From: a virus
Virus record (IMG/VR): IMGVR_UViG_3300025141_008390
Span: 1 to 21,157 of that record
DNA: 21,157 bases
Strand: one strand, 5' to 3'
Of this stretch, positions 6,534 through 13,883 are shown one piece after another (position 1 is the first letter of the stretch; every line of letters begins with the position of its first letter). The notes under the pieces were generated by a model. The model searched no databases. It worked only from the letters and a program-made list of their open reading frames with translations, and had not been told where the DNA came from. The position numbers were made by a program, and so were the translations under genes.

Positions 6534-9227
6534 TTAATTTACTGTAATAAAATCTTTTATAAACTCACTATGAGTCATTGAATATAATTTCAATTCTATT
6601 CTGTTTATAAACGCAGTATTAAAATGACCAGCTCCATATGAAAATGAAGATATTCTATAAGCATGATCACGAATTAAATTATCATGTGAAGCTGTCAATC
6701 CTTCCATACTTTTAACAATTTTTCTTTGTAAATATCCAGTTGGTGCCGTTTTGTGTGCAGTATCATTCAATCCTGATCGCCCGGTTTTTGCATGAAAATA
6801 TGCTTCCGATAAATTTAATCCGTTGTAAAATGAATTATATATAAATCCACGTGAACCCGGACTTTCGGAACCTTTAGGAAAGAATGGTAATGTTCGATTA
6901 TCAAAATTCTTTATTGCTCTCTGTTTCATAATTTTTTGTTGTCCTAAACAATTTTTAAGTTGAATTATATGTTGATCACTGCCTTTTGAACCAGAATAAA
7001 TCATATTTGCCAAATTGTTATCTTCACCAATATTGTTTTTATGAGTTGTTAAATAATCCTTCAACATTATGGCATTTTCCTTCATATATTTACCAGATAC
7101 TGCGCTAATTTTAGATTCATATACTTCTTCTGGAGTATTTGTTAAAGGTATAGTAATCTTCTTTTGGTCAAAATCATTCAATAATTTAAAAACATCTCCG
7201 TCTATTTTATTTAAATTTTTTGTTACTTTATCTGTTATTGTTGTATCTATGATCAAATCATTAATAGATAATGTTGCTCCGTATAATTGAAGAAATTTAT
7301 TTGTTATTCTAACCAAAGCATATATAATCTTACTGGTTAATTCACCACCAAAGTTTTGAAATAATGGTTTGATAATAGCCTTTTTTATCAATCCTTTGGT
7401 TAATATTCCGCGTTTAACAATTCCATTTTTTATAACAAAACCACTCATATCTATATTAAAATCTTTGGGAAATACACAAGTTAACATATCAATGATTTTA
7501 TAATTCCCATTTTTCAATGGTTTTATCTTAGTTATATCAAAATATTTTGCAAAAGTAACTACTGTCATGAAGAAATCGGGATCTACTTCTTTATGACCAT
7601 ATTTAGTCATTAAATATAAACCCAATACATTATCCTGTATTAACGAAATGATTGTTTTTGATGCTCCTATACCAACGAAATTCTTCGATACATATGATAT
7701 ATTTTTAATTTCCGTTTGAGTCATGACCGAAATAGGATAGAATAAATTACTCTCATCACCATCGAAATCCGCATTTAAAGGAGATGTATTAACTATAAAT
7801 AGACCTATACTTTGAGTTTCATCTTTATAAACCTTCGCTTTAAACCCCATAAATGAATATCTATGTAAACTCGGTTGTCTATTGATTAATACATAATCCC
7901 CAGATATCAACATTCTTTCAATTACATCACCCGGTTCCAAATCATCAGCAATAATCTGTCTCATTTCAGCATCGAAAATACTTAATTTAATCTTCGATTT
8001 TCTACCCGAAATTTTATTACCATATTTATCATGCGATGTTGTATATACATATTCAGCACCAGGATATGTATTAGCACCATTAAGTATATATTTTTTAAGA
8101 TATTCTTTATTGATTTTATTAACCACTTCTGGGAAAAGAAGTGATTTTGCGATATATTTCGGTACTCCTATTTCATCTTGCTCAATATCATTATCCGGTG
8201 AAATAACACTTCTAGCTGTATAATTAACACGTTTACCGGTTATATTAGCTCTCATTAAACCTTTTTTAGTTTTAAATCTATCAGTTATCGGTTGAATTTT
8301 ATGTCCTGGAATATGACTATATGCCAATCTGTATTTTTTATCAGCATTGGTATTCATGATATTTGATATTGATGAAGATAATATTTCATATCTTTCCCAA
8401 ATATTTTTTGGAAGTTCAGGATTAATTTTTATTTCATTTTTATTTTCATCAATTAATTTTAAAATTTTATTATTTTCCTGTACTACCAAAACCAACTGTC
8501 TAAACATATCATCAGCAGATTTCTTATTATCACTCGTCTGCATTACTGGCCTCAATGATGGTGGAGCGACCGGGTAATATATAAATATCATCCACTCTGG
8601 TCTACTGAATTTTGGAGAAAATCCCAATACTCTTATTTGTTGATCAGTTAAATGACTAAATAACCATTTTATATATTTCGGTCGAACATTTGTAACATGT
8701 TTTTTCTCACCATCCGATTTATCTATAATTTGAATTCCGAACCCACGATATTTATCAAATGTTGGATTTTTATAATTACGACATGATGAACTTTTACATG
8801 CGGTCGATGATAGATTGGATATATCTTCACATTTATCCAATCTATATTTACTTTTCAATTCCAATATACTATCATATCGATTCGGTGGAATAAGAAATTG
8901 CCCACATTTAAAACACATACATTTGATTATTTTTTTAATTGAATTGATAAAATTTGTATTTATCACAGGTTCTGCTAATTCAATATATCCAAAATGACCC
9001 GCATCTTTATCCGCATTTAATCCACATGTTTGACAGTATATACCTTTTGTGGTAACTCCCAACCGCGGATCATACATAGAACCATTCTTATTTTCTCCAT
9101 TTTGAATACCTTCCCAAGATGTTATTTTAACATGTGCCATATCTTTAATTTGCTTCGGACTCAATATTGTAAATTGAACACCGACAACCTTTCGATTAGG
9201 TACAGCTATATTTTTTGGAGAATCCAT
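6534..9227 (-). CDS. RPB1: DNA-directed RNA polymerase largest subunit, N-terminal two thirds only (A'-like RPB1)
   Basis: Catalytic subunit of the viral RNA polymerase. From ATG 9227 it is 897 residues: clamp with zinc ligands CQTC (65-68) and GHFG, a second Cys group CMCFKC (103-108), the Mg-binding NADFDGDE (485-492), pore and funnel regions, then bridge helix GFIYNSFYNGLNLSEAYFHA and trigger loop TGRSGLNDTAHKTAPTGY. It ends about 70 residues later with ...FIKDFITVN. The jaw, C-terminal clamp and CTD are absent, so the break is near where archaea split A' from A''. No A'' segment occurs in this window; 24 bases later polymerase X ends. The third clamp Cys (CPGHFG in most RPB1) is Asp here (DAGHFG). 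A frame-extending ATG at 9242 is rejected: it lies 8 bases from the early octamer, whereas 9227 sits 22 bases away, as in the other early genes. Confidence 0.94.
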   Translation of the reverse strand: MDSPKNIAVPNRKVVGVQFTILSPKQIKDMAHVKITSWEGIQNGENKNGSMYDPRLGVTTKGIYCQTCGLNADKDAGHFGYIELAEPVINTNFINSIKKIIKCMCFKCGQFLIPPNRYDSILELKSKYRLDKCEDISNLSSTACKSSSCRNYKNPTFDKYRGFGIQIIDKSDGEKKHVTNVRPKYIKWLFSHLTDQQIRVLGFSPKFSRPEWMIFIYYPVAPPSLRPVMQTSDNKKSADDMFRQLVLVVQENNKILKLIDENKNEIKINPELPKNIWERYEILSSSISNIMNTNADKKYRLAYSHIPGHKIQPITDRFKTKKGLMRANITGKRVNYTARSVISPDNDIEQDEIGVPKYIAKSLLFPEVVNKINKEYLKKYILNGANTYPGAEYVYTTSHDKYGNKISGRKSKIKLSIFDAEMRQIIADDLEPGDVIERMLISGDYVLINRQPSLHRYSFMGFKAKVYKDETQSIGLFIVNTSPLNADFDGDESNLFYPISVMTQTEIKNISYVSKNFVGIGASKTIISLIQDNVLGLYLMTKYGHKEVDPDFFMTVVTFAKYFDITKIKPLKNGNYKIIDMLTCVFPKDFNIDMSGFVIKNGIVKRGILTKGLIKKAIIKPLFQNFGGELTSKIIYALVRITNKFLQLYGATLSINDLIIDTTITDKVTKNLNKIDGDVFKLLNDFDQKKITIPLTNTPEEVYESKISAVSGKYMKENAIMLKDYLTTHKNNIGEDNNLANMIYSGSKGSDQHIIQLKNCLGQQKIMKQRAIKNFDNRTLPFFPKGSESPGSRGFIYNSFYNGLNLSEAYFHAKTGRSGLNDTAHKTAPTGYLQRKIVKSMEGLTASHDNLIRDHAYRISSFSYGAGHFNTAFINRIELKLYSMTHSEFIKDFITVN

Positions 9228-9249
9228 ATTTATATATATCATAAATAAA

Positions 9250-9257
9250 TCAATTTT
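9250..9257 (-). promoter_or_regulatory. Early promoter octamer of RPB1
   Basis: AAAATTGA on the minus strand, ending 22 bases before the chosen ATG at 9227. Confidence 0.75.
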
Positions 9258-9276
9258 ATTAAAAAAATATATTATT

Positions 9277-9284
9277 AAAATTGA
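9277..9284 (+). promoter_or_regulatory. Early promoter octamer of RNase H
   Basis: AAAATTGA on the plus strand, ending 21 bases before the ATG at 9306, in the mirror arm of the RPB1 promoter. Confidence 0.75.
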
Positions 9285-9305
9285 TTTATTTATGATATAT
9301 AATAA

Positions 9306-9737
9306 ATGGGATTAATTAAAGTATTTACAGATGGAAGTTGTTTAAAAAATGGTAATGGAGGAATCGGAGTGTGTTTTCCAAATAAAGAATATAGTAATGC
9401 ATCCATACCGATAGAAGGTAAAACCACAAATCAACGTACTGAATTATTAGCTATAGCCCATGCATTAGGTGTGATTGATGATAATATGGATATAGAATTG
9501 ACATCAGATTCATTATATTCTATCAATTCATTGACTATATGGTATCCAAATTGGATAAAAAAAAATACAATAAAAACTAAAAAGAATTTAGATATTATCA
9601 CGCCACTTTATAATTATATACAACGCCACCCTGGTAAAATAACATTTAAACATGTCCGAGGTCACCGTGGTAACATATGGAACGAAAAGGCCGACCAATT
9701 GGCAACAATGGCCTCGGCAGCTTTACAAAAAAAATAA
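9306..9737 (+). CDS. rnhA: Ribonuclease HI
   Basis: Cleaves the RNA strand of RNA-DNA hybrids, for example primers and R-loops during viral replication. The 143 residues are a complete RNase HI domain: FTDGSC with D9, NQRTELLAI with E46, TSDSLYSI with D68, the basic HVRGHRGN containing H120, and NEKADQLA with D130, giving the DEDD catalytic set and the flexible His. Length is close to the E. coli enzyme (155). There is no N-terminal hybrid-binding domain. It is divergent from RPB1 and shares a mirrored early promoter, suggesting the two are made at the same time. The frame stays intact across a run of nine A (about 9557-9565), which matters when judging frameshifts elsewhere in the window. 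Confidence 0.95.
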   Translation: MGLIKVFTDGSCLKNGNGGIGVCFPNKEYSNASIPIEGKTTNQRTELLAIAHALGVIDDNMDIELTSDSLYSINSLTIWYPNWIKKNTIKTKKNLDIITPLYNYIQRHPGKITFKHVRGHRGNIWNEKADQLATMASAALQKK

Positions 9738-9753
9738 AAAATATACATTTTTT
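9736..9753. terminator. Candidate transcript-end hairpin, copy 1 of 3
   Basis: AAAAAATATACATTTTTT forms a 7-bp stem with a 4-base loop. It lies at the RNase H stop and downstream of the convergent family gene. Near-identical copies recur downstream of the next two family genes (10962-10979, 11779-11796), which argues that it belongs to the duplicated unit. The stem is weak and only A-T. Confidence 0.4.
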
Positions 9754-9791
9754 AAATAAAATATTTTTTTGATTTTTTGTAAAATTTGAAT

Positions 9792-10829
9792 TTATGAATT
9801 ATCAAGAAATTCATTTATTCGTTGCTGGTCTTCATCAGATAGTGTATTCTCACCAGTAGGTCCACTGATTTTAGTGTTATTCACATCTTCGATAGCTTCT
9901 TTCCATCCGCTGTTCCCTCCCCGATTGGTTCTTCTTTCTCCTTGATTAGTTCTTCTTTCTCCTTGATTGGTTCTTTTTTTCTTCTCAATTGGTTCTTCTT
10001 TCTCCTTGATTGGTTCTTTTTTCTTCTCAATTGGTTTTTCATTCTTGATTAGTTTTTCTTTCTCCTTGATTGGTTCTTCTTTCTCCTTGATTGGTTCTTT
10101 TTTCTTCTCAATTGGTTTTTCATTCTCAATTGGTTCTTCTTTCTCCTTGATTGGTTCTTTTTTCTTCTCAATTGGTTTTTCATTCTTGATTAGTTTTTCT
10201 TTCTCCTTGATTGGTTCTTTTTTCTTCTCAATTGGTTCCTTTTTCTTCTCAATTGGTTCTTCTTCATCCTTGATTGCCTTATATTGTGCTATCAGTTTCT
10301 CTTGTTCTGCGATTATATCATTTTTAGATTTTTCCTGTTTAGTAATTTCCATTTGCAAATTTTCGAGTTCATTATTTAGATTTGCGATTGTCCTATTACT
10401 ATATACCATATATTGTTTTAAATATTCAATTTGATTTAATTGATCTTTAATCTCAACTTCTCCATTGGCAATTTTCTGGTCATACTTCTTCAATTTCTTA
10501 AACTGTTTAAATAATTTTTCAATTTTCAATTTTAAACAATTTATATTTTGCTCACTATTAAATTGTCTGATTTCAGTTTGATTAAATCTCACATTTGTTG
10601 AATCACCTTTATATATATAACTGAATAATACATCAGATTTACAACCAGCGATTTTTATAATGATATCTCTATTATAAACTTTCAATTCTATACAATATAT
10701 AGTTGGAAGTTTATCTGATGTTAGATTGATATTATCGTTGTCTTTTACATAATCTGTGATTGTGTTTAGTATTTGAGTATTTTTACTACAAAGTTTTTCG
10801 TAATTAGTTTTAAATAAATTGAATAACAT
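9792..10829 (-). CDS. Paralogue family member 1: KLC/VLF module with coiled coil and heptad-repeat tail
   Basis: Unknown function, 345 residues. The family module spans 1-95: MLFNLFKTNYEKLC, then IIIKIAGCKSDVLFSYIYKG and NVRFNQTEIRQFN. A coiled coil follows (100-188), then a low-complexity tract of seven-residue units of the type EPIEKKK/EPIKEKE (189-285). At a run of seven A (9974-9980; six in sister units) the same repeat DNA switches frame and is read as RTNQGER (286-303), leading into an ordinary-looking C-terminus that ends INEFLDNS. Without the extra base the protein would end at 9881 after EPIGEGTADGKKLSKM. The second family gene has a matching C-terminal end (KFLDNL), so the present frame probably yields the genuine terminus. 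The promoter is a GAAATTGA variant. A structural or scaffold role is a guess from composition only. Confidence 0.8.
   Translation of the reverse strand: MLFNLFKTNYEKLCSKNTQILNTITDYVKDNDNINLTSDKLPTIYCIELKVYNRDIIIKIAGCKSDVLFSYIYKGDSTNVRFNQTEIRQFNSEQNINCLKLKIEKLFKQFKKLKKYDQKIANGEVEIKDQLNQIEYLKQYMVYSNRTIANLNNELENLQMEITKQEKSKNDIIAEQEKLIAQYKAIKDEEEPIEKKKEPIEKKKEPIKEKEKLIKNEKPIEKKKEPIKEKEEPIENEKPIEKKKEPIKEKEEPIKEKEKLIKNEKPIEKKKEPIKEKEEPIEKKKRTNQGERRTNQGERRTNRGGNSGWKEAIEDVNNTKISGPTGENTLSDEDQQRINEFLDNS
9921..10265 (-). repeat. 21-bp minisatellite encoding heptads
   Basis: Units of 21 bases (core TTGATTGGTTC/TTCTC on the plus strand) repeat about 16 times with higher-order duplication of multi-unit blocks. 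The tract is coding, in two successive frames, in family gene 1. The antisense open frame here is a by-product of the repeat. Confidence 0.9.
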
Positions 10830-10867
10830 CTTTTAATTTGTACTTGTTATAGATATTAAGATAAAAA

Positions 10868-10875
10868 TCAATTTC
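10868..10875 (-). promoter_or_regulatory. Early-type promoter of family gene 1
   Basis: The minus strand reads GAAATTGA within AAATAGAAATTGATTTTTA, 38 bases before the ATG at 10829. The AAATAG prefix recurs before five of the family genes. Confidence 0.6.
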
Positions 10876-10961
10876 TATTTATGGTCGACAATATTTATAT
10901 ATAATTGATATTTTTTCCTTTTTCAATCTAATATAACTCTTTGTAATTTATAAAAAAAATT

Positions 10962-10979
10962 AAAAAATGTATATTTTTT
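10962..10979. terminator. Candidate transcript-end hairpin, copy 2 of 3
   Basis: AAAAAATGTATATTTTTT, 7-bp stem with a 4-base loop, about 60 bases downstream of the conserved end of family gene 2. The stem is kept although the loop differs from copies 1 and 3. Confidence 0.4.
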
Positions 10980-11020
10980 AAATAAAATAATTTTTTGATT
11001 TTTTTTTGTAAAATTTGAAT

Positions 11021-11184
11021 TTATAAATTATCGAGAAATTTATCCATCCCCCTTCTTGCTTGGTTTTTCTTCTTTCTCTTCTATTAGTTCTTTAATTTTC
11101 TTATATTCTGCTACCAGTTTCTCTCGTTTTAAAATTATTTCAACTTTAGATTTTTCGTGTTCAAGCCGATCTATTTTATATTGT
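11021..11184 (-). pseudogene. Frame-shifted C-terminal remainder of family gene 2
   Basis: Beyond the stop at 11185 the coiled coil continues in another frame: ...KIKQYKIDRLEHEKSKVEII, then LKREKLVAEYKKIKELIEEK and EEKPSKKGDG, stopping at 11040. This aligns with the same section of family gene 1. A further slip at a run of five G (minus strand, 11048-11052) would give MDKFLDNL and a stop at 11021, matching INEFLDNS at the end of gene 1. Two single-base homopolymer changes therefore separate this tail from its reading frame. Confidence 0.8.
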
Positions 11185-11649
11185 TTAATTTTTTTTTAGA
11201 TTTGTGATTATCTCATTGTCTTTTACCTTAGATCGTTTTAAAAATTCAATTTGATTTAATAGATTTTCAATCTCAACTTTCCCATCGGCAATCTTCTGAT
11301 CATTCTCTTTTAATTTCCTAAACTGTCCAAATAATTTTTTAATTCTAAGTTTTAAACAATTTATATTTTGCTCACTATTAAATTGTCTGATTTCAGTTTG
11401 ATCAAATCTCACATTTGTTGAATCACCTTTATACATATAACTGAATAATACATTAGATTTACAACCAGCGATTTTTATAATGATATATCTACCATAAACT
11501 TCCAATTCCATATGATATATATTTGGTTCTTTGTTTCGTATCAGCTTGATATTATCGTCATCTTTTATATGAACTATGATTGCGTTCAATATTTGAGTAT
11601 TTTTACCACAAAGTTTTTCGTAATTAGTTTTAAATAAACCGAATAACAT
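11185..11649 (-). CDS. Paralogue family member 2, truncated by a homopolymer frameshift
   Basis: Unknown function. The 154 residues are closely similar to the first 155 of family gene 1 (MLFGLFKTNYEKLC, IIIKIAGCKSNVLFSYMYKG, NVRFDQTEIRQFNSEQNINC), so this is a recent tandem duplicate. The frame runs into a run of nine A (plus-strand T run 11189-11197) and stops at once with NLKKN. Removing one A reopens the frame into a coiled coil homologous to that of gene 1. The module and start of the coiled coil are intact, so a short protein may still work; equally it may be a decaying copy or a slippage switch. It has the only perfect AAAATTGA promoter in the family. Confidence 0.75.
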   Translation of the reverse strand: MLFGLFKTNYEKLCGKNTQILNAIIVHIKDDDNIKLIRNKEPNIYHMELEVYGRYIIIKIAGCKSNVLFSYMYKGDSTNVRFDQTEIRQFNSEQNINCLKLRIKKLFGQFRKLKENDQKIADGKVEIENLLNQIEFLKRSKVKDNEIITNLKKN

Positions 11650-11687
11650 TTTTTAATTTGTACTTGTTATAAATATTAAGATAAATA

Positions 11688-11695
11688 TCAATTTT
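11688..11695 (-). promoter_or_regulatory. Early promoter octamer of family gene 2
   Basis: Exact AAAATTGA on the minus strand, 38 bases before the ATG at 11649, the same distance as in family gene 1. Confidence 0.7.
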
Positions 11696-11778
11696 TATTT
11701 ATAATCAGTAATATTTATGTATAATTGATATTTTTCCTTTTCAACCTAATATAACTCTACGTAATTTATAAAAAAATT

Positions 11779-11796
11779 AAAAAATATACATTTTTT
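11779..11796. terminator. Candidate transcript-end hairpin, copy 3 of 3
   Basis: AAAAAATATACATTTTTT, identical to copy 1, downstream of family gene 3. Confidence 0.4.
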
Positions 11797-11906
11797 AAAT
11801 AAAATAATTTTTTTGTGTGTTTAATGAAACTTTAATTCGATGAATTCGGATCTATTCCGCGTTTATCTTTTATATTGTTTAGTTCTTCAGTTTGTTTGTC
11901 TCCTAA

Positions 11907-12350
11907 TTATTCACGTAAATCGGGATTTGAGGCTCGTAGTAATCTCGGTATTTCACTGTACAAGAGATTATTCAATTTTGCATACATGATTTTTGTTTTG
12001 TCTTCATTTTTTGTTGCTTCATTATAAGCATTCCCTTTGTTCTCTAAATTGAACTGAGTATATGAATCAAGATATTTTGGTTCATAAAATAATCCCCATA
12101 AATGTTTCTTAGCTTCACCGAGTATACCATAATTGAACATTTCTGATGATGACCAATTGAATCTCAATACCATTGTTAAAGGTTTTTCGATACCCTTCAA
12201 GTTGTAAGCTAACACTACATTTTCACCTACTTCAGTTATAGACATGTTGGTATCGAATGATGTTTCATATATGTATTGGCAAACCATTTTTCTTATAAAA
12301 GTTTTATTCATGCAAATTTTTTCGTATTTTGTTTTAAATATAAATCCCAT
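11907..12350 (-). CDS. Paralogue family member 3, divergent
   Basis: Unknown function, 147 residues. The family start is kept (MGFIFKTKYEKICMNKTFIR) but the core is strongly changed: where relatives have CxSDVLFxYxYxG this one has RFNWSSSEMFNYGILG, so the core Cys is lost. No coiled-coil tail follows; the C-terminus is SEIPRLLRASNPDLRE. After the TAA stop the same frame stays open for 24 more codons (LGDKQTEELNNIKDKRGIDP, then NSSN) to a second TAA at 11832-11834, with protein-like composition; the first stop may therefore be recent. The promoter is a GGAATTGA variant. Membership in the family rests on the N-terminal motif, the position in the array and the promoter. Confidence 0.7.
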   Translation of the reverse strand: MGFIFKTKYEKICMNKTFIRKMVCQYIYETSFDTNMSITEVGENVVLAYNLKGIEKPLTMVLRFNWSSSEMFNYGILGEAKKHLWGLFYEPKYLDSYTQFNLENKGNAYNEATKNEDKTKIMYAKLNNLLYSEIPRLLRASNPDLRE

Positions 12351-12396
12351 TTTTGTTTTGTTTTTTGTATTTGTTGTTACAAATAATACACAAAAA

Positions 12397-12404
12397 TCAA
12401 TTCC
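12397..12404 (-). promoter_or_regulatory. Early-type promoter of family gene 3
   Basis: GGAATTGA within AAATAGGAATTGATTTTTG on the minus strand, 46 bases before the ATG at 12350. Apart from this motif, the 136-base gap 12351-12486 shows nothing notable. Confidence 0.55.
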
Positions 12405-12486
12405 TATTTACGGAAAAATTGATGCATTTTCAAATTAGAAAAATAAAAAAATTGTGATTTATTCACATCGCTCATCTAGCGTTCTT

Positions 12487-13446
12487 TCAATTATTATTTG
12501 TACATTGTGAACCATCTTCTGCATCATGATATTCAACTTCTAGTTCATCATTCTTGTGTTTTAGTTCTTTATTTCGTTTTTCTAGTTTTTTATTCTCTTC
12601 TAGTAAACTTTCAAATTGTTGACGTCGTTCCATGAAGTTTTCAACAAATACCTCAACCTCTTCAACATTTTTATCCCAGTCATTTCGTAATTTCGATGCT
12701 ACTTTCTTATGAATTTCTATGTTTTTATTCCATTCTTTATTCTCTTGTTTTAGTTCCCTGTATTTTGCACGTAGTCTATCGAGTTCTTCAGTACATGCTT
12801 TAACTTTTTCAATCCGCATATTTTCCAATTTTGATATTTGTTTCTTATGCTCTTGTTCTAGTTTTCCATTCTCTTGTTTTAGTTCCTTGTATTTTACACG
12901 TAGTTTACCAATTGCTTCAACACCTATTTTAGTTTGCGATTTGATTAATTTGTTGTTTAGTGCAATATTTTGTTTTTGTTTAACAATTTTATCTTCATTT
13001 GACTCAATCTCATATTGTTGAAGAGTAATCTTTGTTTTGTTAAGCTCCATCTCTCTGTTCTGACTAATCAATGTATTTTGAATTTGATTTTCGAGTTTAA
13101 TTATATTTTCAATTTTCATAAAAACACTTTTAACCTTTGTGTTCAATAATTGATCCCGTGTTGCCACATTATCAGTTTGATTAAATATTTTGATTTCCTT
13201 TTTGGTCATTCTCACATTTGTTGTATTTCCATTATATGAATATGCGAATAGTACATCAGATTTGCATTTAGCAATTTTTATGATAAATATTTTATCATAA
13301 ATTGATATATGACGAATCTTTGATTCTGCTGGTTTTACATTACAAAGGTAATTGTGCATTGACACTGTTTTATTAATTGATTTCAATACATTTCCGTTGT
13401 TGTTACAAAGTTTTTCATATTTAGTTTTAAATAAATTGAATAACAT
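12487..13446 (-). CDS. Paralogue family member 4: module with long coiled coil
   Basis: Unknown function, 319 residues. The N-terminal module reads MLFNLFKTKYEKLC, then FIIKIAKCKSDVLFAYSYNG and NVRMTKKEIKIFN. From about residue 105 to the end it is one long coiled coil rich in K, E, Q and N, with an internal repeat: a unit around KLRVKYKELKQENGKLEQEH recurs as DRLRAKYRELKQENKEWNKN. The last residues are EDGSQCTNNN. The frame is intact. Of all members it has the longest coiled coil, and the internal repeat shows that the tail grew by duplication. Oligomer formation is likely; a partner is unknown. The GGAATTGA promoter lies 30 bases upstream. Confidence 0.8.
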   Translation of the reverse strand: MLFNLFKTKYEKLCNNNGNVLKSINKTVSMHNYLCNVKPAESKIRHISIYDKIFIIKIAKCKSDVLFAYSYNGNTTNVRMTKKEIKIFNQTDNVATRDQLLNTKVKSVFMKIENIIKLENQIQNTLISQNREMELNKTKITLQQYEIESNEDKIVKQKQNIALNNKLIKSQTKIGVEAIGKLRVKYKELKQENGKLEQEHKKQISKLENMRIEKVKACTEELDRLRAKYRELKQENKEWNKNIEIHKKVASKLRNDWDKNVEEVEVFVENFMERRQQFESLLEENKKLEKRNKELKHKNDELEVEYHDAEDGSQCTNNN

Positions 13447-13476
13447 CTTTGATCTGTTGACGATATCAATTAAAAA

Positions 13477-13484
13477 TCAATTCC
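13477..13484 (-). promoter_or_regulatory. Early-type promoter of family gene 4
   Basis: GGAATTGA within AAATAGGAATTGATTTTTA on the minus strand, 30 bases before the ATG at 13446 and just downstream of the stop of family gene 5. A second ATTGA core lies between it and the start. Confidence 0.55.
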
Positions 13485-13507
13485 TATTTTCAAAAAATAT
13501 AAAAATA

Positions 13508-13849
13508 TTATATATATTGTTCAACCATTTGTGTTCTGATAATATATTTTATCTTCTCGTCTAATATTTTTTGAACCCCATAATTAGATATATAATTGAT
13601 TTTTTTGATTATTTTTCTATTCATTTTTACATGTGTGGTATTTCCTTTATATTTATATTTAAACAATACATCGGGTCTACAATCGGTAATTTGTATATTA
13701 ATATTCACATCAGAAATTGGTAAATTTATACATATATTATGTATAGTGGATTCTTCAGGTACAGTAATTGATTTTTTAATTGATTTAAATATCCTATCAT
13801 TATCATTACAAAGTTTATTATATTCTGTTTTAAATAATTTAAATATCAT
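13508..13849 (-). CDS. Paralogue family member 5: bare N-terminal module
   Basis: Unknown function, 113 residues. It consists of the family module only: MIFKLFKTEYNKLCNDNDRI, then NIQITDCRPDVLFKYKYKGN and VKMNRKIIKKIN, ending in IIRTQMVEQYI just where relatives begin their coiled coil. No open continuation in another frame is seen before the promoter of family gene 4, so this looks like a true short form and not a frameshift. It marks the minimal domain at about 110 residues with two conserved Cys, at 14 (KLC) and in the DCRPDVLF core. It could compete with or cap the coiled-coil members; that is speculation. Confidence 0.75.
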   Translation of the reverse strand: MIFKLFKTEYNKLCNDNDRIFKSIKKSITVPEESTIHNICINLPISDVNINIQITDCRPDVLFKYKYKGNTTHVKMNRKIIKKINYISNYGVQKILDEKIKYIIRTQMVEQYI

Positions 13850-13883
13850 ATTTTGAATTATTATTATATTTATTCATTGATAA

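Larger units (their letters stand above)
9233..9301. repeat. Perfect 26-bp inverted repeat forming a divergent promoter
   Basis: Arms 9233-9258 and 9276-9301 are exact reverse complements, separated by 17 AT bases. Each arm reads, outward, TAAAATTGATTTATTTATG and a further TATA-rich run toward its own gene, so RPB1 and RNase H are preceded by the same 26 bases. The region could also extrude a cruciform. Confidence 0.9.
10830..10996. repeat. Duplicated non-coding flank, copy 1
   Basis: The spacer upstream of family gene 1 matches the spacer upstream of gene 2 (11650-11815) almost base for base, with small indels, and the 5' halves of both genes match as well. The stretch also contains promoter and hairpin copies. 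This is a direct record of tandem duplication with a period of about 820 bases. Confidence 0.9.
11650..11815. repeat. Duplicated non-coding flank, copy 2
   Basis: Partner of the flank at 10830-10996, upstream of family gene 2; the match covers the leader, the promoter and the hairpin region. The last part, TTTTTTAAATAAAATA, also recurs at 9748-9763 downstream of gene 1. Confidence 0.9.

Noticed and set aside
6534-9227. Intein or intron interrupting RPB1
   Set aside because: The chain is continuous through all motifs present, with no splicing or homing endonuclease motifs; only the C-terminal third is absent.
9228-9242. ATG at 9242 as the start of RPB1
   Set aside because: Only 8 bases from the early octamer and inside the inverted repeat; the ATG at 9227 fits the spacing of other early genes.
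9967-10434. Plus-strand open frame of 155 residues, rich in F, S, I and G, looking like a membrane protein
   Set aside because: It is the reverse strand of the heptad repeats of family gene 1; no promoter, and its periodicity is that of the coding repeat.
13508-13849. Family gene 5 as another frameshift-truncated copy
   Set aside because: No coiled-coil continuation is readable in any frame in the 60 bases before the promoter of gene 4.
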